Part shown: piece after piece, positions 17,061 to 25,614 of the stretch
Layout of the letters: each line of letters opens with the position of its first letter
Numbering within the stretch: the stretch's first letter is position 1
Source of the DNA: UBA3210 sp963623095
Lineage (GTDB): Bacteria; Bacillota_I; Bacilli_A; RFN20; CAG-449
Assembly (NCBI GenBank): GCA_963623095.1
Contig: CAVFKD010000008.1
Span: forward strand, 1 to 46,634
DNA length: 46,634 bases
Direction: 5' to 3'
Notes under the pieces: generated by a model
Told to the model about the DNA's origin: nothing
Database searches by the model: none
What the model saw: the letters and a program-made list of their open reading frames with translations, nothing else
Program-made: the position numbers and the translations under genes

Positions 17061-18191
17061 ATGAATACATTAAATAAATTAACTACAACTTTATTAAGTT
17101 TAACTTTATTATTTGGTATTTCTTCTTGCGGAACCAACAATGAAGTTCCTACATTAAGCAATTGTTCAATACAAGAAAATACTACTTTTAAATCCGCGAC
17201 TATTTTAATTCCAATTGAAAGTTTTAATGATATTGGTTTCACTCTAGGTGACAGCGTAAATATCTCTTTTTCTAATGGTTTTTCATTAAATGATGTTCCA
17301 TATTTTAATGGATATTATGTAAAAAATGGCGAACCTGTATTAGTCGCTTATCCTAGTGATACATTCTTAACTGTTACTTATAATAACTTAGGTATCTGGG
17401 AGCAGGCTAACTTAACTGACGATGATAGCGTCGATATTATCCTCAATGAAAAAGGTAAATTTATCGCAACTCAATCCGCGTTAGGACAATCTTATTCTTT
17501 AGAAAGAAGCGATTATGGAAGCGATGAAGAATTTTCTAATTTTAGAGCCTTAAAAGGTGGTTCATTAAAAGATAATTTAATTTATCGAGGTGCTTCACCA
17601 GTTGATAATTCTCGTTCTAGAGCGAAAATAACTTCTTCTTTATTAGAAAAAAATAGCATTAACTGCATTATTGATCTTGCCGATACTGAATCTTCTTTAG
17701 ATTCATATTTCTCTAAACCAGATTTTGATTCTCCATACGCAAAAAGTTTATACGAAAATGATAAGATGGTCTTACTTGGCATGGGATCTGGTTATTCTAC
17801 AGTTGAATACGCAAAAAAGGTCGTTCAAGGATTTAAATATATGTTATCTCATGAAGGTCCTTATTATGTCCATTGTATGGAAGGTAAAGATAGAACTGGA
17901 TTTGTATGTTTCTTAATTGAAGCTCTTGTTGGTTCAACCTATGAAGAAATGAAATTAGACTATATGAGCACATACGCTAATTATTATAAATTTACTTTAG
18001 AAAAAGATCCTTCTAAGTATAATGCTGTAGTTTCATTGTATTTTGATTCATTTGTTGAATGTTTAGCCCCATCAATTGATAAAGCTAATTATGAAAGTAT
18101 TAACTTAGTAGAAAACGCTAAAGAATATTTATCAAATGGTGGTATGTCAAATGAAGATATCTCTTCTTTTATCTCTTTGATAAGCAAGTAA
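17061..18191 (+). CDS. Surface lipoprotein with tyrosine-phosphatase domain
   Basis: A 376-residue lipoprotein; lipobox ISSC with Cys23. The C-terminal domain (about 165-376) has the phosphatase loop HCMEGKDRTG with Cys272 and Arg278, preceded by LIYRGASPVDNSRSRA and CIIDLADTESS, as in the PF13350-type Tyr/Ser phosphatases. The N-terminal beta-rich part (35-140: strand pattern with FTLGDSVNISF, PVLVAYPSDTFL, YNNLGIWEQANL) recalls the C-terminal domain of SAM hydroxide adenosyltransferases; this is an eye-level match. Its lipid anchor places the phosphatase outside the cell, where protein phosphotyrosine is unusual for a bacterium, so host or phospholipid-type substrates are possible. The ribosome binding site AGGTG overlaps the end of the upstream gene. 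Confidence 0.82.
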   Translation: MNTLNKLTTTLLSLTLLFGISSCGTNNEVPTLSNCSIQENTTFKSATILIPIESFNDIGFTLGDSVNISFSNGFSLNDVPYFNGYYVKNGEPVLVAYPSDTFLTVTYNNLGIWEQANLTDDDSVDIILNEKGKFIATQSALGQSYSLERSDYGSDEEFSNFRALKGGSLKDNLIYRGASPVDNSRSRAKITSSLLEKNSINCIIDLADTESSLDSYFSKPDFDSPYAKSLYENDKMVLLGMGSGYSTVEYAKKVVQGFKYMLSHEGPYYVHCMEGKDRTGFVCFLIEALVGSTYEEMKLDYMSTYANYYKFTLEKDPSKYNAVVSLYFDSFVECLAPSIDKANYESINLVENAKEYLSNGGMSNEDISSFISLISK

Positions 18192-18195
18192 GTTT

Positions 18196-18220
18196 AAGGC
18201 TCAAAAAGAGCCTTTTTTTG
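18196..18220 (+). terminator. Intrinsic terminator of the two-lipoprotein operon
   Basis: AAGGCTC (18196-18202) pairs with GAGCCTT (18208-18214) around five A, followed by a run of T. Confidence 0.92.
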
Positions 18221-18226
18221 TGTAAT

Positions 18227-18255
18227 TTGACTTACTATTATACTTATAGTATAAT
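18227..18255 (+). promoter_or_regulatory. Strong SigA-type promoter of the ABC operon
   Basis: TTGACT (18227-18232) and a perfect TATAAT (18250-18255) are separated by exactly 17 bp. A 6-bp hairpin, TGTAAG with CTTACA (18263-18281), follows in the leader before the AGGAG ribosome binding site. Confidence 0.8.
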
Positions 18256-18300
18256 AATGAATTGTAAGGTACTTTCTTACATTTCAGGAGATATATATTA

Positions 18301-20673
18301 ATGAAAAAGAAAAAATTATTAATTGCCTTATCCTGTCTTACTTTATTATCATTTGTTGGATGTGGAGAAACTTCCTCTTCTAACAGTGAATTAGACACTA
18401 AGGTAAAATCAATTGAAATCGTTAAAAATTCAATTCAAAAAACTTATTCCGTCGGTGATAAGGTTTCTTATTCTTCTTTAGCGATTAACACATTGAATGC
18501 AAAAAAAGAAGTTATTCAAACTTTAAAAGCAAGTGAAAATAAATCAATCACTTACACAAGTATTGATACATCAAAAGTCGCAACAGGTATTTTTGAAGTT
18601 ACATATACTGAAAATGATGAAACTTTCAAAACTACAATGGAATATGCGGTTAATGATATTCAATATACATTAGTTAACTGGATGCCAAGTGATACTTATA
18701 CTAGCTGCGTATCTTATAAAGCAAATAGTAAAATTTCCACTTCTGAAGAAAATCCAGAACAAGGATTTATTGAAACACCAAAATATTATATTGGTAATGA
18801 TAACGCAGTTTCTTTACTTCCAAAAATGACATCAGTCAATCCAAATAATCCATTAGATACTAAAACAATCTATGAAATACCATCTAATGTAACTTTCACT
18901 TTAACCAATAGCGATAATGAAACATTAGACTTAAATGCATATTTAGATAATATCAGTGAATTAAAATCAAAAGGTTTAGTCAAGTTTAAAGATAGCGTTG
19001 AAGGTGAATATACATTAAAATTAACTTCACCAGATCAAGACCAAGCAATCACATATACATTAAATGTTGTCGATGCATATAATGTCTTAGAAGCAAAAGA
19101 TGTTTTCGCTTTAGATAATTGCAAATGGAGTTTCTATTCTACACAAGATAAAATGAGAACCTATAAAACAGAAAACAATATTCCTGATGCAAAAGGATTA
19201 GTTTTCCAAAACGATATCACTTTTAATAAGTCAGATTTACCTTCTCACTTCTTCTGGGGTGATGAAGCAACTGCAGAATCAGTTAAAGGTTCTTATAAAG
19301 ATTGGCAAGGTTTAATTAATTATTATTTTGAAGAGCCTGAAACAGTCAATGTTTTTGGTAACGCTCATAAGTTCATGTTAAATGATTCTTCAACTGATGA
19401 AGATGCTTTCCCATTAATTACAACAGATAGCCAACAAGGTGAAATCCAACAAACTGGTAAACCAATTTCATCCCATGCATCTATTTTCTATACAACTGTA
19501 CCAAACACTGGTGTTGAAACAGAAGATTGTGTATTAAATATTCAAGATTTAGAATTCTCTGGAAATATGGGTGTTTCTAGTGATGATGAAATCACTACTG
19601 GTGGACCTATGTTTATCAAATCACAAACATCTTCTTCATTTAAGAATGTTATTGTTTCTAAAACTTACATTGCATATATGTTAGATAACTGGAGTATCGA
19701 CGGAGTTTATCACGATAACCATGCAAGTATTGAAAATTGTCGTTTTAGAGATTTAGCAAATGGTGCTTTATACATCTACAAAAATGGTAAAGTAACTATT
19801 AAAAACTCTGATTTATTAACAACTGGTGGCCCATTAATCTTTATTAATCCTGTCACTCAATTCATACCTACATATACAAGTGCAGAACAATTCCAAAATG
19901 ATTTAAGTAAATTAGTTTCAACTGATGTTGTTATTGATGATAAATCATTCTTATCAAATTATACTGCAGGTACCGGCGGTTGGTTTGCAGCTTATGAAGG
20001 TGCAGAAGCTTATTCCGCGAGTATTAAAGCATTATCACCAATTATGCAAGGTCAATTCCAAATGGATTTCTTAAATGCAAATAACAAATTTAATTTCATT
20101 TCCTTCGTATTACCTATTTCTAGTTCAGAAGGTTTAGGTTTATCAAACGATGCAGGTGGAATTAATGTTAATGTCACAATCGGTGGTAAAAAAGTTTATT
20201 CTACTCTCGATGGACTTTTAGAAAATTATTCTAAAGCTTTCGCTTATGCATCCGCGGCTCAAGGCTCACAAGAACAAACAGATGCTTTAATGTCATATGT
20301 AGATAGTTTATCTTCAACAGACTTTGGTAATAATTTAACTTTCGCAGGTGTTTCAAGTGCCAATACATTTAAAGTAATTGATGCTGAAGGCAAGAATTAT
20401 TATGGATTAGTAAATACAGATGGAAATAATAATTATTGGATTGAAAATACAAAATACACTATCTTAAATACTTTAGGATTTTCTGAAAGTATACTTTCAT
20501 CAATGGGCATTAATAAACTCGCTGGTGATAGTTTTAAAACATCTGGTTATTTATCAGCGAACTTAAATTCAGTCACTCTTGCAGGTGGACCTATAAATAT
20601 TACAGACTTCAAAGGTGTATGCAACTATGGTTTAATCTTAGGTGATTACCATTCTATCGCTACAAGCAATTAA
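18301..20673 (+). CDS. Beta-helix lipoprotein of the ABC operon
   Basis: A 790-residue lipoprotein; lipobox FVGC with Cys21. Residues about 35-115 look like a bacterial Ig-like/"KxYxVGD" domain. The middle (about 420-530) has short repeats of the type found in right-handed parallel beta-helices: INIQDLEF-like, ASIENCRFRDL, GALYIYKNGKVTIKNSDLL, then GGPLIFINP. The remainder is rich in Ser, Asn and Gly with a fibre-like composition. It has no recognised enzyme motif. AGGAG precedes the start. It is the first gene of a four-gene operon with an ABC ATPase fusion, a permease and a small anchored protein, so it may be the outside component that the transporter loads, matures or releases. The beta-helix plus ABC pair is organised like nosD-nosF, but sequence homology is not claimed. 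Confidence 0.78.
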   Translation: MKKKKLLIALSCLTLLSFVGCGETSSSNSELDTKVKSIEIVKNSIQKTYSVGDKVSYSSLAINTLNAKKEVIQTLKASENKSITYTSIDTSKVATGIFEVTYTENDETFKTTMEYAVNDIQYTLVNWMPSDTYTSCVSYKANSKISTSEENPEQGFIETPKYYIGNDNAVSLLPKMTSVNPNNPLDTKTIYEIPSNVTFTLTNSDNETLDLNAYLDNISELKSKGLVKFKDSVEGEYTLKLTSPDQDQAITYTLNVVDAYNVLEAKDVFALDNCKWSFYSTQDKMRTYKTENNIPDAKGLVFQNDITFNKSDLPSHFFWGDEATAESVKGSYKDWQGLINYYFEEPETVNVFGNAHKFMLNDSSTDEDAFPLITTDSQQGEIQQTGKPISSHASIFYTTVPNTGVETEDCVLNIQDLEFSGNMGVSSDDEITTGGPMFIKSQTSSSFKNVIVSKTYIAYMLDNWSIDGVYHDNHASIENCRFRDLANGALYIYKNGKVTIKNSDLLTTGGPLIFINPVTQFIPTYTSAEQFQNDLSKLVSTDVVIDDKSFLSNYTAGTGGWFAAYEGAEAYSASIKALSPIMQGQFQMDFLNANNKFNFISFVLPISSSEGLGLSNDAGGINVNVTIGGKKVYSTLDGLLENYSKAFAYASAAQGSQEQTDALMSYVDSLSSTDFGNNLTFAGVSSANTFKVIDAEGKNYYGLVNTDGNNNYWIENTKYTILNTLGFSESILSSMGINKLAGDSFKTSGYLSANLNSVTLAGGPINITDFKGVCNYGLILGDYHSIATSN

Positions 20674-20678
20674 TTTTT

Positions 20679-23135
20679 ATGAATATAGCAAAAAGAAAAC
20701 GTGAAATATATCTTCTAACGGGAACGCTTTGCGTTTTCTTTTTTGCTATGCTTTTATGCTTATTTTTACCAAGTTATAATATTTATTTATTAAGTTATCT
20801 TCCTTTTGGATTAATGTTAATTTCACTATTTGCTTTATACTTTGTTTTAAAAAATAAAATGAAAGATCGTAAAGCTAATAGTTATAAAATAAATCTATTT
20901 ACTAAATTAAGTGCATCAACTGCCAAAAAAGAAGATCGACTTAAATTTTATTTTAAAATATTAACTATTATTTTATTTTTTATCTTTTTTATAAGATTTT
21001 ATTTCTTCAAAGATTACGTTCAATATTATCATGATGGAATATCATATTATTATAAATATTACGATTATTTACATCTATCTGGACAACTTATTGGTTCTAA
21101 ATTAGAAGTACTTGTCTCTTTAAATCATTTTGAAAGAACAATCGCAACTATCTTTAATGATTTATGGATTGCATTAGTGATTTTATCCTTAGTTTCTTCG
21201 ATCTATTTAAAAAATCATGGTTTAAATGTTAGACGATATATCGGTACTCCTATAGCGATTTTAATAACTATTTTCTCACCATTTGTTATTAAAGGAATAC
21301 TAGGAGAAACTTTCTCATATCGAGGAATATTAATGGGTATTGAATTAGGAATCATCGATTTTTATTATTTTTCATCATATTTAGAAAATGAACCTTATAA
21401 GATAAATAAAAAACAAATACAAGGTTTATTAGCCTTAAGTATTCCAATTTTAATTACATCTATGAGTTCTTATACTCCAAGTAATATTTTTGGATTTACT
21501 CTCTTTTCTTTAGGAACTCCAAGTGAACTTACAACTTTTTCACATCGTTTCTTACTCTATTTTTCCTTCATATTACCAATAATGTATTATTTGATTTTAA
21601 CTCCTTTAAGCAAAGAAGAAAGACATGGAGCATTAATTCAAATATCATTAGGAACATTATTTGGTTATATATCTGTTAATCGTTATGATATATGGACTAA
21701 TTTATCATCATGGCCTTTACATCTATGTAATACCGCGATGTATACTATGCCTTTAACATTATTATTTAAGTCTTATGGTTTATTCTATTTCACTTTCTTT
21801 ATTAATGTTTTAGGTGCATTCTTAGCGTTATTAATGCCTAATTATTCATCAAGTGCAACTTTCTTATCACCGGTTATATTTGAATTTTTTATTAATCACT
21901 GGTATGCATTCTTTATGCCTGTATTAATTGTATTACTTGGCATATATGAAAGACCAAAAATAAAATATTTCATCTATTCTCAAATTGGATTCTTAGTATA
22001 TTTTGCCTTTGTAATGTTCGTAAATACTTATTTAACCGCGCATGGAACTGATAGTGATTTCTTCTTTATCAATTCTAACTTTGTCGCAGATAAATTAGGC
22101 CAATGGGCTAAAGATATATTCAATAATAAAATAACTTTCACAATTGGTGAATATACATACGTTATCCACTTACTATACGATATTATCTATTATCTAGTAT
22201 ATGTAGTTTTAGGCTTAGGAATGTGGTTTGTTTATGAATTATTATTTAGAGGTGTCGATGAATATGAATTACTAGTTTACGCGAAGAAAAACGCAATTAG
22301 TATTCATCAAGCATATTTATTAAGAAAAGAAAAAGGAGATTTACCAATGGATGAAAATAAAATAAATTTAACTATTTCTCATTTAGCGAAAAAATATCAT
22401 GGCGCGGATTCTTATACAATAAAAGATTTTTCTATTTCCTTAGAAGGAGGTAAAATCTATGGCTTCTTAGGTAAAAATGGGGCTGGTAAATCAACTATTA
22501 TTAAATCTATTGTCGGTATCCATGGCTTTGAAGAAGGATTTATCTCCACCTGCGGATTCGATGTTATTGAAAATCCATTAGAAGCTAAAAAAGTTATTGG
22601 CTATGTTCCAGATAACTACGCTTTATATGAAAATCTAACTGGAAGACAATATATTAATTATATCGCTGATTTATATAATGTCAGCAAAAAAGACCGTATA
22701 AAAAGAGAAGAAGAATTGGTTAAAAGAATTGAAATGGTTGATCGATATGATAAACCAATGAAGACTTATTCTCATGGTATGAAACAAAAAATCACTATCA
22801 TCGCTGCATTAATTCATGAACCTAAGATTTGGATTTTGGATGAACCAATGACAGGTTTAGATCCTAATTCTATCTATCAAATTAAAGAATGTATGAAAGA
22901 ACATGCTGCGAAAGGAAATATTGTTTTCTTCTCTAGCCACATTATCGATGTTGTAAAAAATCTTTGTGATGATGTCATTATTATCAAACATGGCGATTTA
23001 GTAAAAGAAATTGATTTAAATAAAAATCCTCAACAAAGAGATGAATTAGAAAAAACTTTCTTATTATTAACAAGTGATAATCAAGAAGAAGCAAACACAT
23101 TATTAAAAGAAGAAGAAAAAGGACAAATTATCTAA
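20679..23135 (+). CDS. YwaF-like membrane protein fused to an ABC ATPase
   Basis: An 818-residue fusion. Residues 1-540 hold about twelve hydrophobic segments; SSWPLHLCNTAMY resembles the conserved WPLHLC region of the YwaF/TIGR02206 membrane family. Residues 557-818 are a complete ABC ATPase: Walker A GKNGAGKST (598-606), signature YSHGMKQK, Walker B IWILDEP, H-loop SSHIID. The junction carries GGAG (22335-22338) and an in-frame ATG at 22347 with ideal spacing, so a 262-residue stand-alone ATPase may also be made. The first ATG (20679) is 5 nt after the lipoprotein stop and lacks a ribosome binding site, so it probably relies on coupling. Its first codons form a terminator-like RNA structure (20685-20749). 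I chose this start because the first membrane helix begins here. Confidence 0.9.
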   Translation: MNIAKRKREIYLLTGTLCVFFFAMLLCLFLPSYNIYLLSYLPFGLMLISLFALYFVLKNKMKDRKANSYKINLFTKLSASTAKKEDRLKFYFKILTIILFFIFFIRFYFFKDYVQYYHDGISYYYKYYDYLHLSGQLIGSKLEVLVSLNHFERTIATIFNDLWIALVILSLVSSIYLKNHGLNVRRYIGTPIAILITIFSPFVIKGILGETFSYRGILMGIELGIIDFYYFSSYLENEPYKINKKQIQGLLALSIPILITSMSSYTPSNIFGFTLFSLGTPSELTTFSHRFLLYFSFILPIMYYLILTPLSKEERHGALIQISLGTLFGYISVNRYDIWTNLSSWPLHLCNTAMYTMPLTLLFKSYGLFYFTFFINVLGAFLALLMPNYSSSATFLSPVIFEFFINHWYAFFMPVLIVLLGIYERPKIKYFIYSQIGFLVYFAFVMFVNTYLTAHGTDSDFFFINSNFVADKLGQWAKDIFNNKITFTIGEYTYVIHLLYDIIYYLVYVVLGLGMWFVYELLFRGVDEYELLVYAKKNAISIHQAYLLRKEKGDLPMDENKINLTISHLAKKYHGADSYTIKDFSISLEGGKIYGFLGKNGAGKSTIIKSIVGIHGFEEGFISTCGFDVIENPLEAKKVIGYVPDNYALYENLTGRQYINYIADLYNVSKKDRIKREEELVKRIEMVDRYDKPMKTYSHGMKQKITIIAALIHEPKIWILDEPMTGLDPNSIYQIKECMKEHAAKGNIVFFSSHIIDVVKNLCDDVIIIKHGDLVKEIDLNKNPQQRDELEKTFLLLTSDNQEEANTLLKEEEKGQII
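20685..20749 (+). promoter_or_regulatory. Attenuator-like RNA structure in the first codons of the ABC fusion gene
   Basis: Two mutually exclusive pairings are visible. Long form: 20685-20701 (ATAGCAAAAAGAAAACG) pairs with 20732-20749 with one bulged T. Short form: AACGC (20723-20727) pairs with GCGTT (20731-20735) with a 3-nt loop, followed at once by TTCTTTTTT, a terminator shape. The region uses ACG twice and CTT/CTA/CGT, codons that look uncommon in the neighbours. The regulation is inference. Confidence 0.45.
22335..22349 (+). promoter_or_regulatory. Internal ribosome binding site and in-frame ATG at the fusion junction
   Basis: AAAAGGAG followed 8 nt later by ATG (22347-22349), in the same frame as the fusion gene, at residue 557, directly before the ABC ATPase domain. 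It fits independent translation of the ATPase or is a relic of a gene fusion. Confidence 0.65.
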
Positions 23136-23136
23136 T

Positions 23137-24864
23137 ATGAACAAAAACAAGTTTCTACTCAAGATAAAAGAATATTTCAGTGTTAACTGGAAATCTTTTA
23201 GAGTGCTTGTTTCGATGTTACTTTCTAATGCTTTAAGCTTAGATTTTAAAAAGAATAAGAAAAAGACAATTATTAATATCACATTAAAGATACTTATATT
23301 TATTATCGCAAGTGCACTATCATATGTCTTTTTCTATTTCTGTATTAAATTATCTGTATTCTCATTATTACCTTTTGTACCTACAAGTGTTCCATCTATT
23401 ATTATCAATATCATGTTAATAATTTCCTTTATCGCCACATTAGGAAGAGTAACCAATGATTTATATTTCTCCTCGGATAATAAAGTATTATTAACTTTAC
23501 CAACTAACGGGGGAACGCTATTTATATCGCGATTATGCGTTAGTTTCCTATCTTCTTATATCAAAGCTTTAACTTTTGAAATACCTTTCTTAATTGGCTA
23601 TTATTTAGTTTCTAGCTACCCTATTTATATGATATTTATGGTATTTATTCTCTTTTTAATTGTCGAATTAGTATTTGTATTATTAAGTGCGATTATTTCT
23701 ATTCCTTTATATTATATAAAAAGATTCTTTATTACTTATCCTATTAGTAAAAAGATATTATCATTAATATTAATTATTTTTATTGTAACAGGAGTATCTC
23801 TTTTAATTAGTATCATTCCTGAAAAGATAGATATATTTAGTAACTGGAGTCCATATTTTTATAAAATCCAAGAAGGATTAAAATATTATACTTCTAATCT
23901 ATCAATCTTTTTTCAAACTTCTTTAATGTTTTTAGGTGGATATAACGGTTATTCATTTAACTATTTCTGTTCAAATGGTATTTCTGGATTATATACATTC
24001 ATTATTTTAATTTGTTCAATCCCAGTTTTATATTTAATAAGTTTAAGTATTGCAACTCCATTTTATTTAAAACTCGCTTCTGGCAATGATGAATTACAAG
24101 CTAAAGTAACAAAGAAAGAAAAAACTTCTTCATATAATCATCCTTATATATCACAACTTAAAAAAGAATTTATCTTATTTGTTAAAGATAATAAAATCTC
24201 ACCATCCTATTTAGCGACATTTATCTCTTTACCATTACTTTTAAGTTTAATCACTAAAATATTTATGGCGATGGATTTAAATTCAACAGGATTATCATTA
24301 GTTCAAGTTGCTTTATTGTTGATTAGTTTATTGATTGTTACTTCCACAAATTCATTAATCGCTTCAATTTATTCTTTAGAAGGTGGAGCTTTTAAAATCG
24401 CAAGAACTTATCCAATTAAAAATAATTTCTTATTATCAAGCAAATTAATCATTCCAAGTATTATAGGATCAATTTCTTTAATTATTTCTTATATTGTAAT
24501 TGCTAATCTAAGATCAGAAATATTTTTAGAAAATATCTTCTTAGGCATTGGAGTATTATTATTCTATTTAGGACATTTACTCTATTCTGCCTCATTAGAT
24601 TTTACTAATCCAAAAGATACATTTGGTGAAGTTAATTTCTTATCTAACAATGAAAATAGATCACTTATTACAAGTTTTATTCTCACTGCTTTAATGACCT
24701 ATTTATTCTACTTATTTACCAAAGATTCTATTGTATGGATTAAATCAGTTCAAATGACTTCTTCTTTTAAACTCTTATTAATCTCTATTTTATATTTAAC
24801 ATACAATATATATTCTTATATAAGAAAAATAAAATATGTCTATAAGAAAGGAGAAAGCCTATGA
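23137..24864 (+). CDS. ABC transporter permease (EcsB/YthQ-like)
   Basis: A 575-residue polytopic membrane protein with about twelve hydrophobic segments and a mid-protein cytoplasmic loop (about 325-345, KVTKKEKTSSYNHPYISQLKKEF). The stretch DLYFSSDNKVLLTLPTNGGTLFISR is characteristic of permeases of the EcsB/YthQ-like group, which pair with EcsA-type ABC ATPases. It probably forms the transmembrane path for the ATPase domain encoded just upstream (one base between stop and ATG, weak ribosome binding site, so coupled). Its stop TGA overlaps the next start as ATGA. The cargo is unknown; the nearest candidates are the beta-helix lipoprotein or an envelope lipid-linked compound. Confidence 0.85.
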   Translation: MNKNKFLLKIKEYFSVNWKSFRVLVSMLLSNALSLDFKKNKKKTIINITLKILIFIIASALSYVFFYFCIKLSVFSLLPFVPTSVPSIIINIMLIISFIATLGRVTNDLYFSSDNKVLLTLPTNGGTLFISRLCVSFLSSYIKALTFEIPFLIGYYLVSSYPIYMIFMVFILFLIVELVFVLLSAIISIPLYYIKRFFITYPISKKILSLILIIFIVTGVSLLISIIPEKIDIFSNWSPYFYKIQEGLKYYTSNLSIFFQTSLMFLGGYNGYSFNYFCSNGISGLYTFIILICSIPVLYLISLSIATPFYLKLASGNDELQAKVTKKEKTSSYNHPYISQLKKEFILFVKDNKISPSYLATFISLPLLLSLITKIFMAMDLNSTGLSLVQVALLLISLLIVTSTNSLIASIYSLEGGAFKIARTYPIKNNFLLSSKLIIPSIIGSISLIISYIVIANLRSEIFLENIFLGIGVLLFYLGHLLYSASLDFTNPKDTFGEVNFLSNNENRSLITSFILTALMTYLFYLFTKDSIVWIKSVQMTSSFKLLLISILYLTYNIYSYIRKIKYVYKKGESL

Positions 24865-25361
24865 AAAAAGTAGTTATGATAATTATAACCGCGGTAACCA
24901 TAGTCGCGATGGTATTTGTCGCAATATTCGGTACTAAACCTCAAGGCATTGTTCCTAGTGTTTATATAGAAAAAATCACCATATTACCTTCCGATAATTC
25001 AACATATCAAGAAGGCCAAGATGAAAATGATGTTAACAAAATGGTATTAGTTTATGATGTTTCAGGAGAATTAGAATATGAAGGTAATTACTATATGCCT
25101 TATATTTTCAAAACAGAAATTCTTCCAGAAAATGTCACAAATAGAAGCTTTTCTTATTATGTAGATGATTTATCTAAATCTTATATCGATTTCCCTCCAG
25201 AAAGCGAGAATGCTTCTTCTAGAGGCGCATTCTTAATAAAAAGAGTAACTGATAAACAATTTGTTATCGCTGATATTCACTGCCGTGCATTAGATGGAGG
25301 TAAAGCTAAAGTTTCTACTTTAAGACTTATTATCGACTATCGAAATGTTAATGAAGATTAA
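24861..25361 (+). CDS. Small membrane-anchored protein of the ABC operon
   Basis: A 166-residue protein with one N-terminal membrane helix (about 4-24) and an exported domain of about 135 residues that looks all-beta. It has a single Cys near the end (ADIHCRALDG), and no lipobox. I recognise no family. AAAGGAG lies 7 nt upstream and its ATG overlaps the permease stop as ATGA, so it is firmly part of the operon. It could be a periplasm-side accessory that contacts the permease or the beta-helix lipoprotein. It is the last gene before a 253-nt region with a hairpin. Confidence 0.75.
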   Translation: MKKVVMIIITAVTIVAMVFVAIFGTKPQGIVPSVYIEKITILPSDNSTYQEGQDENDVNKMVLVYDVSGELEYEGNYYMPYIFKTEILPENVTNRSFSYYVDDLSKSYIDFPPESENASSRGAFLIKRVTDKQFVIADIHCRALDGGKAKVSTLRLIIDYRNVNED

Positions 25362-25507
25362 TCCTTGTCATCTTAAAAATAGCAATCCAAAATTAAGCAT
25401 AATCTTTAAAATTGTCAATAAAGCCAAGATTATAGTAAAAAATAGATATTGATAAATTAATTAAAGAATAATGAAAATGATTATAATTAAAATATTCAAT
25501 TACATTT

Positions 25508-25532
25508 GCTTAAGAATATTTCTTATGCTTTT
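25508..25532 (+). terminator. Possible terminator of the ABC operon
   Basis: GCTTAAGAA (25508-25516) pairs with TTCTTATGC (25520-25528) with one mismatch, followed by TTTTC. It lies in the 253-nt gap after the operon. The long gap and imperfect stem make this tentative. Confidence 0.4.
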
Positions 25533-25566
25533 CATTAGTAAAATAGTTTAAAAACAAATTAAACAA

Positions 25567-25595
25567 TTTAAAATATATCTCTATTGCTTTATAAT
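25567..25595 (+). promoter_or_regulatory. Promoter of the exonuclease-recU operon
   Basis: TTTAAA (25567-25572) and a perfect TATAAT (25590-25595) are separated by 17 bp, 19 nt before the start codon. Confidence 0.5.
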
Positions 25596-25614
25596 TACTA
25601 AGGTTGGTGAAACA

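Noticed and set aside
20748..20750. A later ATG as the start of the ABC fusion gene
   Set aside because: It would cut the first membrane helix and has no ribosome binding site; the start at 20679 keeps the helix whole.
18301..25361. True nitrous-oxide NosDFY system
   Set aside because: Gene order is similar, but no NosZ, NosL or copper-binding motif is visible and sequence homology cannot be shown by eye.
25471..25551. A 26-residue hydrophobic open frame (plus strand)
   Set aside because: It has no clear ribosome binding site and overlaps the terminator-like hairpin at 25508-25532; chance is more likely in AT-rich DNA.
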